From positions 1 through 64,000 of the forward strand of contig NZ_JACRTD010000001.1 of assembly GCF_014385085.1 (NCBI RefSeq): DNA of 64,000 bases. Reading direction: 5' to 3'. The number at the start of each line of letters is the position of its first letter. Position 1 is the first letter of the stretch. The notes beneath the pieces are model-generated. The model worked only from the letters and a program-made list of their open reading frames with translations, was not told where the DNA came from and made no database searches. The translations under genes and the position numbers were made by a program. Origin of the DNA: Youxingia wuxianensis. GTDB taxonomy: Bacteria; Bacillota; Clostridia; Oscillospirales; Ruminococcaceae. This document shows positions 1-7,560 of the stretch, one piece after another.

Positions 1-152
1 GCGTCACATAACCACATGGACATTGCGTCTCTAGCCATTTGGATTGCATCTGGCAAATTTTTTCCAAACGTTACACATCCTGGAAGATCAGGAACTACCA
101 CGTTATAATCTGTACCCTCCGGTGTAAAGATTACTGGATATACATATTTCAT
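1..152 (-). CDS. hicB: HicB-family antitoxin, 3' part beyond window
   Basis: The N-terminal 50 residues are visible. They begin MKYVYPVIFTPEGTDYNVVV and continue with a DLPGC motif and a helix ending in DAMSMW. This is the partial RNase-H-like fold of HicB antitoxins, which neutralise the HicA RNase and usually repress their own operon through a C-terminal DNA-binding domain outside this window. The ATG is at 150-152 behind an AGAGGTGT ribosome binding site. It lies 51 bp downstream of hicA in the same transcript. The order toxin then antitoxin is the usual hicAB arrangement. Confidence 0.85.
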   Translation of the reverse strand, partial: MKYVYPVIFTPEGTDYNVVVPDLPGCVTFGKNLPDAIQMARDAMSMWLCD

Positions 153-203
153 GACATACACCTCTCTAGTTAACATTTATATATTTATTCCCAAAGAGGG
201 GGC

Positions 204-386
204 CTATTTCAGCCCCGCAGCTTTTAGGATATTTCTTGCCGTTCCGATGGGGATATCGCCTTTATGCCTGGGGATCGGAATTTTGATACCAGGCTTTTTA
301 GGGTTTGTTGCAAGGTGATGATTAGCGCCTTCTGTTACTTTCCAACCATTTGATTTAAGTATCCTGAGAATTTCTCTTTCCGTCAA
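204..386 (-). CDS. hicA: HicA-family mRNA interferase toxin
   Basis: A short basic protein of about 60 residues with the HicA double-stranded-RNA-binding-like fold: start TEREILRILKSNGWK, a central G-A-N-H-H-L motif holding the expected catalytic histidine (His24), and the C-terminal PIGTARNILKAAGLK helix. Known HicA proteins cleave mRNA when not bound by HicB. A GTG at 393-395 lies inside the AAGAGGTGAG ribosome binding site. The TTG at 384-386 has correct spacing and gives the family-typical start (M-T-E-R-E), so I prefer it. The promoter starts transcription close to position 400, so the leader is very short. Confidence 0.85.
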   Translation of the reverse strand: MTEREILRILKSNGWKVTEGANHHLATNPKKPGIKIPIPRHKGDIPIGTARNILKAAGLK

Positions 387-406
387 TTTGCTCACCTCTT
401 ATTTAT

Positions 407-469
407 ATTATATACGTATTATTACGTGGCGTCAATATATTTTATGAAAAATATACGTAATATTACGTA
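407..469 (-). promoter_or_regulatory. hicAB promoter with two palindromic operators
   Basis: On the minus strand a -35 TTGACG (435-430) and a -10 TATAAT (412-407) are 17 bp apart. A 16-bp perfect palindrome, TACGTAATATTACGTA, lies at 454-469. A near copy (TACGTATTATTACGT, 413-427) fills the spacer between -35 and -10. The two centres are 41 bp apart, about four helical turns. This fits cooperative autorepression by a HicB/HicAB complex, which is inferred from the family. Confidence 0.75.
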
Positions 470-479
470 AAAATAGACG

Positions 480-671
480 CACCGAAAAATATGACACCTA
501 TGATTTTCTTCAGGTTAATGGGGATTGTGTAGTAATCGGCTGCTGTCAGCAAAACCAACCTTGAGATAGGGAAAATTGTGTTACTAATTTGTTACTAATT
601 GCCATCATTTTGGCTAGATTTACACAGCATTGAAAATTGAAAAACCCTGAAAACATCGGTGTTTGCGGGCT
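480..671. other. Gene-free stretch, possible integrase-end scar
   Basis: No supported gene. The segment holds a direct repeat GTTACTAATTT/GTTACTAATTG (580-600) and an imperfect hairpin formed by CCCTGAAAACA and TGTTTGCGGG (645-670) that is followed by a T-run on the minus strand. Translated forward, it gives a short C-V-T-N-L-L-type string resembling the read-through after some Firmicutes integrase genes. That resemblance is from memory and weak. It may be a decayed element boundary next to hicAB. Confidence 0.25.
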
Positions 672-700
672 TTGAAATAGGGCTCGATTTATGATATAAT
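672..700 (+). promoter_or_regulatory. Promoter of the vanZ transcript
   Basis: TTGAAA (672-677), a 17-bp spacer, and TATAAT (695-700) preceded by TG-A, giving an extended -10. Transcription would start near 707, leaving a leader of about 185 nt that contains the hairpin repeat at 738-856. Confidence 0.7.
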
Positions 701-737
701 AAAAAGTAATGATGAAACACAGTTTTGTCTTTGAACA

Positions 738-856
738 GTGTCCGGGACTGGTTTCGCTTTTTGCGAAATTATAGAATTTTTGCGGCCTGCGCCTTAAAAC
801 GCAGAGCGTTTTGCCGCCAACGGCGGAGCAAATCTTTGATTTGCTAGGCGCGGCGA
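738..856 (+). repeat. Hairpin-array repeat, copy 1
   Basis: About 119 bp made of consecutive small hairpins: TTTCGC/GCGAAA (752-768), AAAACGC-aga-GCGTTTT (796-812), CCGCC/GGCGG (814-826) and CAAATC-ttt-GATTTG (829-843), ending in GGCGCGGCG. The same modules in the same order occur on the minus strand at 19855-19731. Loop sequences and linkers differ between copies while the stems are kept. It lies in the 5' leader of the vanZ gene. Confidence 0.75.
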
Positions 857-892
857 TGAAAACAATATTAGATGCAGAAAAAGGGGACGAAA

Positions 893-1366
893 ATGAAAAG
901 AAAATGGATTTTCTTGCTGGCGGCCATTCTGTTGCTGCTGACTTGGATGGGGATTATTTTCTATATGTCCCATCAATCAGGGGCAGAATCCTCTTATTTA
1001 AGTACGGAAACTACCAAAGGAATCATAGGGAAATTTGTTGATAACTTTGATATGCTTTCGCTACAAACAAAACTAAAACTGGAATTTGTTATCCGCAAAA
1101 TTGCCCATTTGGGTGAATATGCTGTTTTAGGAACGCTCTTTTTTGGGGTGCTACGTTTATGTGGAATAAAAAACTATCGAAAAACAGCAGCAATCGCACT
1201 TTTATTAAGTTTTTTGTGGGCGGCGGGGGACGAATGGCATCAGTCGTTTATTCCAGGAAGAAGCGCCCGGATAAGCGATGTTTTTATTGATACTATCGGG
1301 GCGGCTGTTGGTATATTTATTATATGGGCAGCGATTTATTTTGCGCGAAGGCTACAGAAAAAATAG
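893..1366 (+). CDS. VanZ-like family membrane protein
   Basis: A 158-residue integral membrane protein with about four transmembrane segments. The VanZ-family signatures are present: RKIAHLGEYAVLG near residue 68, then GDEWHQSFIPGRSARISD with the D-E-x-x-Q and G-R-x-x-x-x-x-D residues of the family. VanZ proteins lower teicoplanin sensitivity in enterococci. The function of the wider family is not settled. The start ATG at 893 is preferred over 872 because AAGGGGAC lies 7-8 bp upstream of it. No glycopeptide resistance genes are adjacent. It has its own promoter and a long structured leader. Confidence 0.85.
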   Translation: MKRKWIFLLAAILLLLTWMGIIFYMSHQSGAESSYLSTETTKGIIGKFVDNFDMLSLQTKLKLEFVIRKIAHLGEYAVLGTLFFGVLRLCGIKNYRKTAAIALLLSFLWAAGDEWHQSFIPGRSARISDVFIDTIGAAVGIFIIWAAIYFARRLQKK

Positions 1367-1395
1367 TTTACCGATATTCCTTGGCGTGATATAAT
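1367..1395 (+). promoter_or_regulatory. Promoter for kinase/MBL operon
   Basis: TTTACC (1367-1372), a 17-bp spacer, and TGA-TATAAT (1387-1395), an extended -10, directly after the vanZ stop codon. Confidence 0.6.
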
Positions 1396-1465
1396 AATAG
1401 TGCAAAACATTCGCTTTTTTAAACGTATGTTGAGGTTACTGCCCATGACGAAAGGAGCGATCTTT

Positions 1466-2098
1466 ATGAGCAATACAGTAATTACAATAGGAAGACAGTT
1501 CGGCAGCGGGGGCCGGGAGATTGGTAAAAAGCTCTCGGAAAAATTGGAGATCCCTTTTTACGATAAGGAACTGTTGACAATTGCAGCAAAAGAGAGCGGA
1601 ATCAGCGAGGAATTGTTTGAAACAAATGATGAAAAACCTACAAGCAGCTTGCTGTATTCTTTATCCACGAATCCCTATGGAGTAGGCGGATATTCAGCAA
1701 TGACGGATATGCCTTTGAACAATAAATTATTTTTAGCTCAGTTTGAGGCAGTACAGAAACTAGCGCAGCAGGGCTCTTGCATTATCGTGGGACGTTGTGC
1801 AGATTATGCACTGCGTAATCATCCGCAGGCGATCAATGTGTTTATTCACGCGGATTTGGAAGCGCGGGTTAAACGGCTGATGCGTACAGAAAAATTAACG
1901 GAACCGCAAGCCAAAGAACAAGCGTTAAAAATTGATAAAAAACGCGCTAGCTACTATAATTCCTACACAGGAAAAAAATGGGGAAATATTGACAGCTACC
2001 ATCTTACAGTGGACAGCGGAGTAGTGGGTATCGACGGCGCGGTAAAAATTATAGAAGATTTCGCGGCGCTTCGCGCGTCCTATCAAGGTGCAATATGA
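1466..2098 (+). CDS. Cytidylate-kinase-like family protein
   Basis: A 210-residue soluble protein that starts SNTVITIGRQFGSGGREIGK, a variant P-loop (GRQFGSGGR) typical of the cytidylate kinase-like family (Pfam Cytidylate_kin2). It is followed by FYDKELL and later IIVGRCADYAL, and a lid-like arginine-rich stretch (LEARVKRLM). It probably phosphorylates a nucleotide or other small substrate with ATP. The true substrate is unknown, and it is distinct from the housekeeping Cmk. The start at 1466 follows AAAGGAGCG. An earlier in-frame start at 1400 lacks a ribosome binding site. Its stop overlaps the next gene by 4 bp (ATGA), so the two are translationally coupled. Confidence 0.75.
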   Translation: MSNTVITIGRQFGSGGREIGKKLSEKLEIPFYDKELLTIAAKESGISEELFETNDEKPTSSLLYSLSTNPYGVGGYSAMTDMPLNNKLFLAQFEAVQKLAQQGSCIIVGRCADYALRNHPQAINVFIHADLEARVKRLMRTEKLTEPQAKEQALKIDKKRASYYNSYTGKKWGNIDSYHLTVDSGVVGIDGAVKIIEDFAALRASYQGAI

Positions 2099-3201
2099 GG
2101 CGGAATATTTTTTGCAAAGCAGCAGCATGGATACTGCTGCTTTGCCTTATATTTACTGGGTGCGGGAAAAACGCGGACCCGGCGGGCGCTGCCGCTGATA
2201 CTTCAGCGGCGGCTGCCGCCAGTTTTGCTCAAGCAAAACCAGCGCCCGCCTCCTCTGATGATCCACAAGCCTTGTCAGTGCATTATATCGATGTAGGCCA
2301 GGCGGACAGCATCTTAATTAAAGTTGGCGATCATGCTATGCTAATCGATGCCGGCAACAATGACGATGGCGATTTCGTGGTAGATTATCTTAGAGAACAG
2401 GGAATAGAAAAGTTAGATTATTTGGTGGGGACCCACCCCCATGAGGATCATATCGGCGGTTTGGATAATGTGATTAAAGCGTTTGATATTGAAAAGATCC
2501 TAATGCCAAAGATACAGAGCAACACAAAAACTTTTGAAGATGTACTGGACGCTGTCGCGGAAAAGGAGATGAAAATTTCCTCTTTTGCACCGGGGGATCA
2601 GTTTACCTTAGGGGAGGCGGAGTTTACTGCCTTAGGACCAACAAAAACCTATGACGACGCCAATAACAACTCTATCGTTCTGAAGATGGTATATGGAAAG
2701 ACTAGCTTTTTATTTACGGGCGATATGGAAACAAAGGCGGAGGAAGACATTCTTAATAATGGGGCGGATGTCAGCGCCCAGGTTCTCAAGGTAGGGCATC
2801 ATGGAAGCTCTACTTCCTCTGGGATTAATTTTTTAAAGAAAGTTTCTCCTGAATATGCGGTAATCAGCGTAGAGGAAAACAACAGTTACGGACATCCGCA
2901 TAAAGAGATTTTGCAACGGCTTTCAAATCTGCGGGTGCAGACCTTGCGCACGGATGAATGTGGTACGATTATTTTCACCAGCGATGGGGAAAGCTTAACA
3001 GTAAACCAAGATATAAAACCTTCCAAAGCGCCTGTGGCGTCTCAGCCGTCTGGAACAGTGTATATTGGAAACAAAAACAGTCTAAAATTTCACAAAACTA
3101 CTTGTAGCGGTTTACCCAAGGAAGAAAACCGAGTGACTTTTTCAACCAGACAGGAAGCGATTGACAGCGGGTATGAACCGTGCGGGAAGTGTAAACCATA
3201 G
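2095..3201 (+). CDS. ComEC-like metallo-beta-lactamase-fold lipoprotein
   Basis: A 368-residue exported lipoprotein. The signal peptide ends in a lipobox with Cys23, followed by an Ala/Pro-rich linker. The metallo-beta-lactamase domain, similar to the C-terminal nuclease-like domain of ComEC/Rec2, spans about 60-300: VGQADSILI, LIDAG, HPHEDHIGG (114-122), FTGDM and GHHGSSTS. It should be a surface hydrolase, possibly acting on nucleic acid or phosphodiesters. The last 45 residues add a small cysteine domain (Cys337, Cys363, Cys366) like the Ada zinc-binding domain. It lacks the ComEC membrane channel. The DUF3006 gene follows at once, a frequent pairing. Confidence 0.8.
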   Translation: MRRNIFCKAAAWILLLCLIFTGCGKNADPAGAAADTSAAAAASFAQAKPAPASSDDPQALSVHYIDVGQADSILIKVGDHAMLIDAGNNDDGDFVVDYLREQGIEKLDYLVGTHPHEDHIGGLDNVIKAFDIEKILMPKIQSNTKTFEDVLDAVAEKEMKISSFAPGDQFTLGEAEFTALGPTKTYDDANNNSIVLKMVYGKTSFLFTGDMETKAEEDILNNGADVSAQVLKVGHHGSSTSSGINFLKKVSPEYAVISVEENNSYGHPHKEILQRLSNLRVQTLRTDECGTIIFTSDGESLTVNQDIKPSKAPVASQPSGTVYIGNKNSLKFHKTTCSGLPKEENRVTFSTRQEAIDSGYEPCGKCKP

Positions 3202-3212
3202 TGAGGGAACTT

Positions 3213-3425
3213 ATGAGATATATTATTGATCGTTTTGAAGGAAATTTCGCCGTATGCGAAGCCCCGGATAGAACCATGGCTACTATTGAGCGAGCTGTTT
3301 TGCCCCAGGATGCGGCGGAAGGAGACATTCTTACTTTTGAAAATGGGGAATATGTTCTATTAAAGGAAGAAACTCAAAAGCGCAGAGAATCGATCCGTAA
3401 AAAGATGGATGCCCTGTGGGAATGA
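3213..3425 (+). CDS. DUF3006 family protein
   Basis: A 70-residue protein beginning MRYIIDRFEGNFAVCEA, with DILTFENGEYVLLKEET in the middle and a charged C-terminal helix. This matches the DUF3006 family, small beta-rich proteins commonly encoded just after MBL/ComEC-type hydrolases. Function is unknown. Start 3213 has GAGGG at 3203-3207. The GTG at 3201 overlaps the previous stop and lies inside that ribosome binding site. Gene order suggests a partner or accessory of the lipoprotein upstream. Confidence 0.75.
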   Translation: MRYIIDRFEGNFAVCEAPDRTMATIERAVLPQDAAEGDILTFENGEYVLLKEETQKRRESIRKKMDALWE

Positions 3426-3454
3426 GTTAGATTTTAAGGTTTCGGGGGTATTGG

Positions 3455-4621
3455 ATGACAAGCCTATTAGTAAAACTGTTTATTAAAAATCATGATGACA
3501 TACATAATCAAGAAGTCCGTCAAAAATATGGAATGTTAGGCGGCGGAGTAGGAATTTTTCTGAATGTTCTGCTTTTTTCTTTAAAATTTATTGCAGGTCT
3601 TATTACCTCTTCCATCTCAATTACAGCGGATGCCTTTAATAATTTATCTGACGCGGGCTCGTCGGTAGTGACGCTCATTGGTTTCAAAATGGCGGGAATG
3701 CCGGCGGACAGCGAACATCCCTTTGGGCATGGAAGAATTGAGTATATTTCCGGTTTGGCGGTATCTATGGCGATTATCCTTATGGGTGTAGAGCTGATAA
3801 AATCTTCTGTGGATAAAATTCTTCACCCTGAGGCGGTGACGTTCAGCCTTTTTTCAGTGGTTATTTTATTGGTCTCCATATTGGCCAAAGGATGGATGAG
3901 CTTGTTTAACCGCGGCCTAGGTAAACGTATCGGGTCTACAGCGATGATGGCTACGGCTATGGATAGTTTAAGCGACTGTATAGCTACAGGGGCGGTTGTG
4001 TTAGGAATAGGATTCTCCTATTTTACACATATTATTATCGATGGCTATATTGGTTTAGTAGTTGCTCTGTTTGTGTCCTATACGGGGTTTACCACTGCCA
4101 GAGACAGTCTTTCACCGCTTTTAGGGCAGGCCCCCGATAAGGAATTTGTAGAGGAAATTCGAAAAACCGTATTGGCCCATGAAGACATTGAAGGCATTCA
4201 TGATTTGATCATTCATAATTATGGCCCAGGGCGAAGCATGATTTCTCTGCATGCAGAAGTGCGCTGCGATGCGGATATTTTGGCGATCCATGATACGATT
4301 GATTTGATTGAATTAGAATTAAAACATCGGTTCAACTGTGAGGCAACGATTCATATGGATCCTATTGCAGTGGACGACAAAGTGACTCAGGATCTGCGGG
4401 AAAAAATAGTAGAACTGCTTAGATCTATTGATGGGCAGCTTAGTTTACACGATTTTCGAATGGTGCAGGGACTGACCCATACGAATTTGATTTTTGATGT
4501 AGTAGTACCGTTTAAGTTTCGGCTCACGGATGAGCAAGTCACGCAGCAGGTATGGGATAAGGTAAAACAAATCGATCCCAATTATAATGCCGTGATAAAA
4601 GTAGAGCGGGCATACGCATAA
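3455..4621 (+). CDS. Cation diffusion facilitator transporter with two C-terminal domains
   Basis: A 388-residue CDF protein that exports divalent cations (Zn, Co, Mn, Fe or similar) by proton antiport. The membrane part (about 20-215) has SITADAFNNLSDAG in helix 2 and MDSLSDCIATG in helix 5, supplying the paired Asp residues of the metal site, plus the HPFGHGRIEYISG loop. A first cytoplasmic ferredoxin-like domain runs about 220-300. A second, similar segment (about 310-388) makes the protein roughly 90 residues longer than classical CDFs. Metal specificity cannot be read from the sequence. It stands alone between two operons. Confidence 0.88.
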   Translation: MTSLLVKLFIKNHDDIHNQEVRQKYGMLGGGVGIFLNVLLFSLKFIAGLITSSISITADAFNNLSDAGSSVVTLIGFKMAGMPADSEHPFGHGRIEYISGLAVSMAIILMGVELIKSSVDKILHPEAVTFSLFSVVILLVSILAKGWMSLFNRGLGKRIGSTAMMATAMDSLSDCIATGAVVLGIGFSYFTHIIIDGYIGLVVALFVSYTGFTTARDSLSPLLGQAPDKEFVEEIRKTVLAHEDIEGIHDLIIHNYGPGRSMISLHAEVRCDADILAIHDTIDLIELELKHRFNCEATIHMDPIAVDDKVTQDLREKIVELLRSIDGQLSLHDFRMVQGLTHTNLIFDVVVPFKFRLTDEQVTQQVWDKVKQIDPNYNAVIKVERAYA

Positions 4622-4852
4622 GAAAGTTGTTGATTTTATGATTTAATTTAATAAAATATGTGAAAACTATACAAATGAAATCAAATTTATTAGTACAATA
4701 TAGATTTTTTGCGAAGATTTTTTAAGAAAAACAGAAGAATTTTTTATAGTATTAGCTACTTGGTTCCTGTATACTGCAGGTAGTGGGAACAAGACATGTT
4801 GGGAGAACATGCCTACCACAAAAATGCAAACAGAAATTAGGAGGAAAATTAC
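4622..4852. promoter_or_regulatory. mglB upstream region
   Basis: A 231-bp gene-free region. It shows a direct repeat AGATTTTTT (4702-4710 and 4715-4723), an inverted pair GTTCC/GGAAC (4763-4767 and 4786-4790) around CTGCAG, and CATGTT-gggag-AACATG (4795-4811) in the leader. A strong GGAGG ribosome binding site precedes the ATG. I see no unambiguous -35/-10 pair, so the promoter may depend on an activator. The YesN-type regulator at 8.9 kb is a candidate. Confidence 0.4.
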
Positions 4853-5932
4853 ATGAAAAAAATTCTTGCTCTCGTGTTGGCAACTCTTATGATTGCTACA
4901 TTGGTAGCGGGCTGTGCAAGCGAACCTGCCACAGATGCTCCGTCTACTGACGCACCTGCAAGTGACGCCCCCGCGGACGACGCCGCTCCTGCTGACGATG
5001 CAGCAGAAGGCGATCTGCCGACCATCGGCGTATGTATCTACAAATATGACGACACCTACATTTCTACCGTGCGTCAGGCTCTGGAAGCTGCCGCTGAAGG
5101 CAAAGCGAACCTGATCCTCAACGACGGTAAGGGCGACCAGGCGACTCAGAACGACCAGATCGATCTGCTGATCGAAAAGGGTGTTGACGTTCTTCTGGTA
5201 AACATGGTTGATATCGGCGCTGCTCAGACAGTTGTTGACAAAATCAAAGCTGCGGACATCCCGGTTATCTTCTTCAACAGAGAACCGGATGCAGAAGTTC
5301 TGAAGACTTATGACAAAGCCCGCTTCGTAGGAACCAACGCTAAAGACGCTGGCGTTATCCAGGGCGAAATCATTGCTGAAATGTGGGCGGCTGATCCGGC
5401 GCTTGATAAAAATGGCGACGGCACCATGCAGTATGTAATGTTCCAGGGCGAACCGAATAACCCGGAAGCGATTGCCAGAACCGAATGGTCTGTAAAGACT
5501 GCGGAAGAAAAAGGCGTGAAGACCGAACAACTGGAACTTCAGATTGCTAACTGGGATACCGAGCTTGCTTACCAGGCGATGGAAAGCTGGCTGTCCAAAC
5601 ATGGCGACAGCATTGAGTTTGTAATTGCTAACAACGACGGTATGGCGCAGGGTGCGGTAAATGCTCTGATCGCTGCTGGTTACAACACCGGTGAAGAAGG
5701 GGCTAAAGTTGTTCCGGTAGTAGGCGTTGACGCTACCGATGCTGCAAAAGAATTGATCGGCGCGGGTAAAATGTCCGGTACCGTTCTGCAGGATGGCCCT
5801 GGCATGGCGAATGCGATTTTCGCGCTGGCTATGAACGTGGCTGGCGGAAAAGACTATCTGGACGGCACCGACTACCAGTACGATGATACCGGTATTGCGG
5901 TTCGTATTCCTTACCAGGCTTACAAAGGCTAA
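4853..5932 (+). CDS. mglB: Galactose/methyl-galactoside ABC transporter binding lipoprotein
   Basis: A 359-residue type I periplasmic-binding-fold protein that delivers galactose or glucose to MglAC. The signal peptide ends in LVAGC and is followed by an Ala/Asp/Pro-rich linker (about 23-55). MglB hallmarks are IGVCIYKYDDTYI, NDGKGDQATQNDQID, VIFFNREPD, the calcium loop DKNGDGTMQYV and the hinge region IANNDGMAQGAVNAL. Its bases are visibly richer in G and C at third positions than the neighbouring genes, which fits a highly expressed gene. mglA follows after a strong hairpin. A close paralogue is at 13323. Confidence 0.93.
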   Translation: MKKILALVLATLMIATLVAGCASEPATDAPSTDAPASDAPADDAAPADDAAEGDLPTIGVCIYKYDDTYISTVRQALEAAAEGKANLILNDGKGDQATQNDQIDLLIEKGVDVLLVNMVDIGAAQTVVDKIKAADIPVIFFNREPDAEVLKTYDKARFVGTNAKDAGVIQGEIIAEMWAADPALDKNGDGTMQYVMFQGEPNNPEAIARTEWSVKTAEEKGVKTEQLELQIANWDTELAYQAMESWLSKHGDSIEFVIANNDGMAQGAVNALIAAGYNTGEEGAKVVPVVGVDATDAAKELIGAGKMSGTVLQDGPGMANAIFALAMNVAGGKDYLDGTDYQYDDTGIAVRIPYQAYKG

Positions 5933-5972
5933 TTTTACAATTAGCGAAAAGATAGGCCCGTAGACTAAATGG

Positions 5973-6012
5973 ATCGCACAATGATGATAATAAAATATCG
6001 TCATTGTGCGAT
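5973..6012 (+). terminator. Intercistronic hairpin between mglB and mglA
   Basis: A 12-bp perfect stem (5973-5984 with 6001-6012) extends through a G-U and four more pairs to about 17 bp around the loop ATAAAA. No T-run follows. It is best read as an mRNA-stabilising or partially terminating structure that sets a binding-protein excess over mglA. Confidence 0.7.
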
Positions 6013-6042
6013 TTGAATAAGCGGAAAAGTGGTGAATCAGTG

Positions 6043-7542
6043 ATGTCAGATAATAAGTACCTATTGGAAATGATCGATATATGCAAGCAGTTCCCCGGTG
6101 TAAAAGCGCTGGATAACGCACAGCTAAAACTGCGGCCCGGTACTGTACATGCATTGATGGGCGAAAATGGCGCCGGTAAATCCACTTTAATGAAATGCCT
6201 GTTTGGCGTTTATATTGAGGACGGCGGAGAGATATTCATAGAGGGAAAAAAGGTGCATTTTGATAACCCGCGGCAGGCGCTGGACAACGGTGTGGCCATG
6301 GTGCATCAGGAATTGAACCAGGTGTTAAAAAGAGATATTATGGATAACATCTGGCTGGGACGTTACCCGAAAAATATGGGTATCGTAGATCAAAAAACAA
6401 TGTTTGACGAAACCAAGAAAGTATTCGATGAACTTGACATTGACGTCAACCCCAAGATGAAAATAGGAAGACTGTCCGTTTCTCAGAGGCAGATGGTGGA
6501 AATAGCCAAGGCGGTTTCCTATAACGCGAAGATTTTGGTTCTGGACGAACCGACCTCTTCTTTAACGCAAGAAGAGGTGGAACATCTTTTTAAGATTATC
6601 AATAAACTTAGAGATAAAGGCTGCGGCATTATATATATCTCCCATAAGATGGAGGAAATACTGCAAATTTCAGATGAGGTTACCGTCATGCGCGACGGTA
6701 AATGGGTAGGCACAAAGCCAGCTAGCGAGCTGACCACAGATAAGATCATCCAGATGATGGTAGGGCGTGATCTGACCAACCGCTTTCCGCCCAAAACCAA
6801 CAAGCCTGGAGAAGTGATCCTGGAAGTGAAAAACCTTACGGCTACTTATCAGCCTTCTATTCAGGACGTATCCCTGGAGCTGAAAGCAGGAGAGATCCTG
6901 GGGGTAGCGGGGCTGGTAGGATCCAGAAGAACAGAGCTTTTGGAGACAATTTTTGGGATTGCTCACCACAGTCAAGGAGAAATTATCCTTCACGGCAAGC
7001 CGGTAAACAACAAAGACTCCCGGTACGCTATTAAAAATGGATTTGCCCTTCTGACAGAGGAGCGCCGGGCTACCGGTATTTTCGGCGGAATGAGCATCAA
7101 GTTTAACTCTATTATCGCCAACCTCAATCATTACGCAAAGGCGGGCGTGCTCAATGACAAAAAGATGGATGGGGATACTCAGTGGGTCATTGACAGCATG
7201 AACGTAAAAACTCCAAGTGCGAAAACACAGATTAAATCCCTCTCTGGCGGTAATCAGCAGAAGGTAATTATCGGGCGCTGGCTGCTTACGGATCCGGAAG
7301 TACTCCTCCTTGACGAACCTACCCGAGGTATTGACGTAGGCGCAAAATATGAGATCTACCAGCTGATTATCGACCTTGCTAATAAGGGTAAGGGGGTAAT
7401 GGTGGTTTCTTCGGAAATGCCGGAATTATTAGGGATCTGCGACAGGATCGCCGTGATGTCCAACGGCCGTCTGGCCGGGGTGGAAAACACAGAGAATCTG
7501 GATCAGGAAAAGATTATGAAACTAGCGGCCAAATATATTTAA
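6043..7542 (+). CDS. mglA: Sugar ABC transporter ATP-binding protein (two ABC domains)
   Basis: A 499-residue tandem ATPase of the carbohydrate-importer class 2 type (MglA/RbsA/XylG). The first domain has Walker [10 protein letters not shown] (40-48), signature [14 protein letters not shown] and Walker [12 protein letters not shown]. The second has the degenerate P-loop [11 protein letters not shown], signature [14 protein letters not shown] and [13 protein letters not shown], as is usual in this family. Start 6043 ([10 protein letters not shown]) follows GTGGTGA. It powers uptake through MglC with MglB. Very high similarity to MglA motifs supports a galactose/glucose role over ribose. Confidence 0.92.
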   Translation: MSDNKYLLEMIDICKQFPGVKALDNAQLKLRPGTVHALMGENGAGKSTLMKCLFGVYIEDGGEIFIEGKKVHFDNPRQALDNGVAMVHQELNQVLKRDIMDNIWLGRYPKNMGIVDQKTMFDETKKVFDELDIDVNPKMKIGRLSVSQRQMVEIAKAVSYNAKILVLDEPTSSLTQEEVEHLFKIINKLRDKGCGIIYISHKMEEILQISDEVTVMRDGKWVGTKPASELTTDKIIQMMVGRDLTNRFPPKTNKPGEVILEVKNLTATYQPSIQDVSLELKAGEILGVAGLVGSRRTELLETIFGIAHHSQGEIILHGKPVNNKDSRYAIKNGFALLTEERRATGIFGGMSIKFNSIIANLNHYAKAGVLNDKKMDGDTQWVIDSMNVKTPSAKTQIKSLSGGNQQKVIIGRWLLTDPEVLLLDEPTRGIDVGAKYEIYQLIIDLANKGKGVMVVSSEMPELLGICDRIAVMSNGRLAGVENTENLDQEKIMKLAAKYI

Positions 7543-7560
7543 GGATAGAGGTGTGCATCA

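Noticed and set aside
893..1366. Vancomycin/teicoplanin resistance cluster (VanZ here, VanY at 39 kb)
   Set aside because: The genes are 38 kb apart and no vanH/A/X or vanRS genes are present; both families are common as housekeeping genes.
4667..6154. 495-codon open frame antisense to mglB
   Set aside because: It is a by-product of the strongly biased third-position composition of mglB; no ribosome binding site and no recognisable domain.
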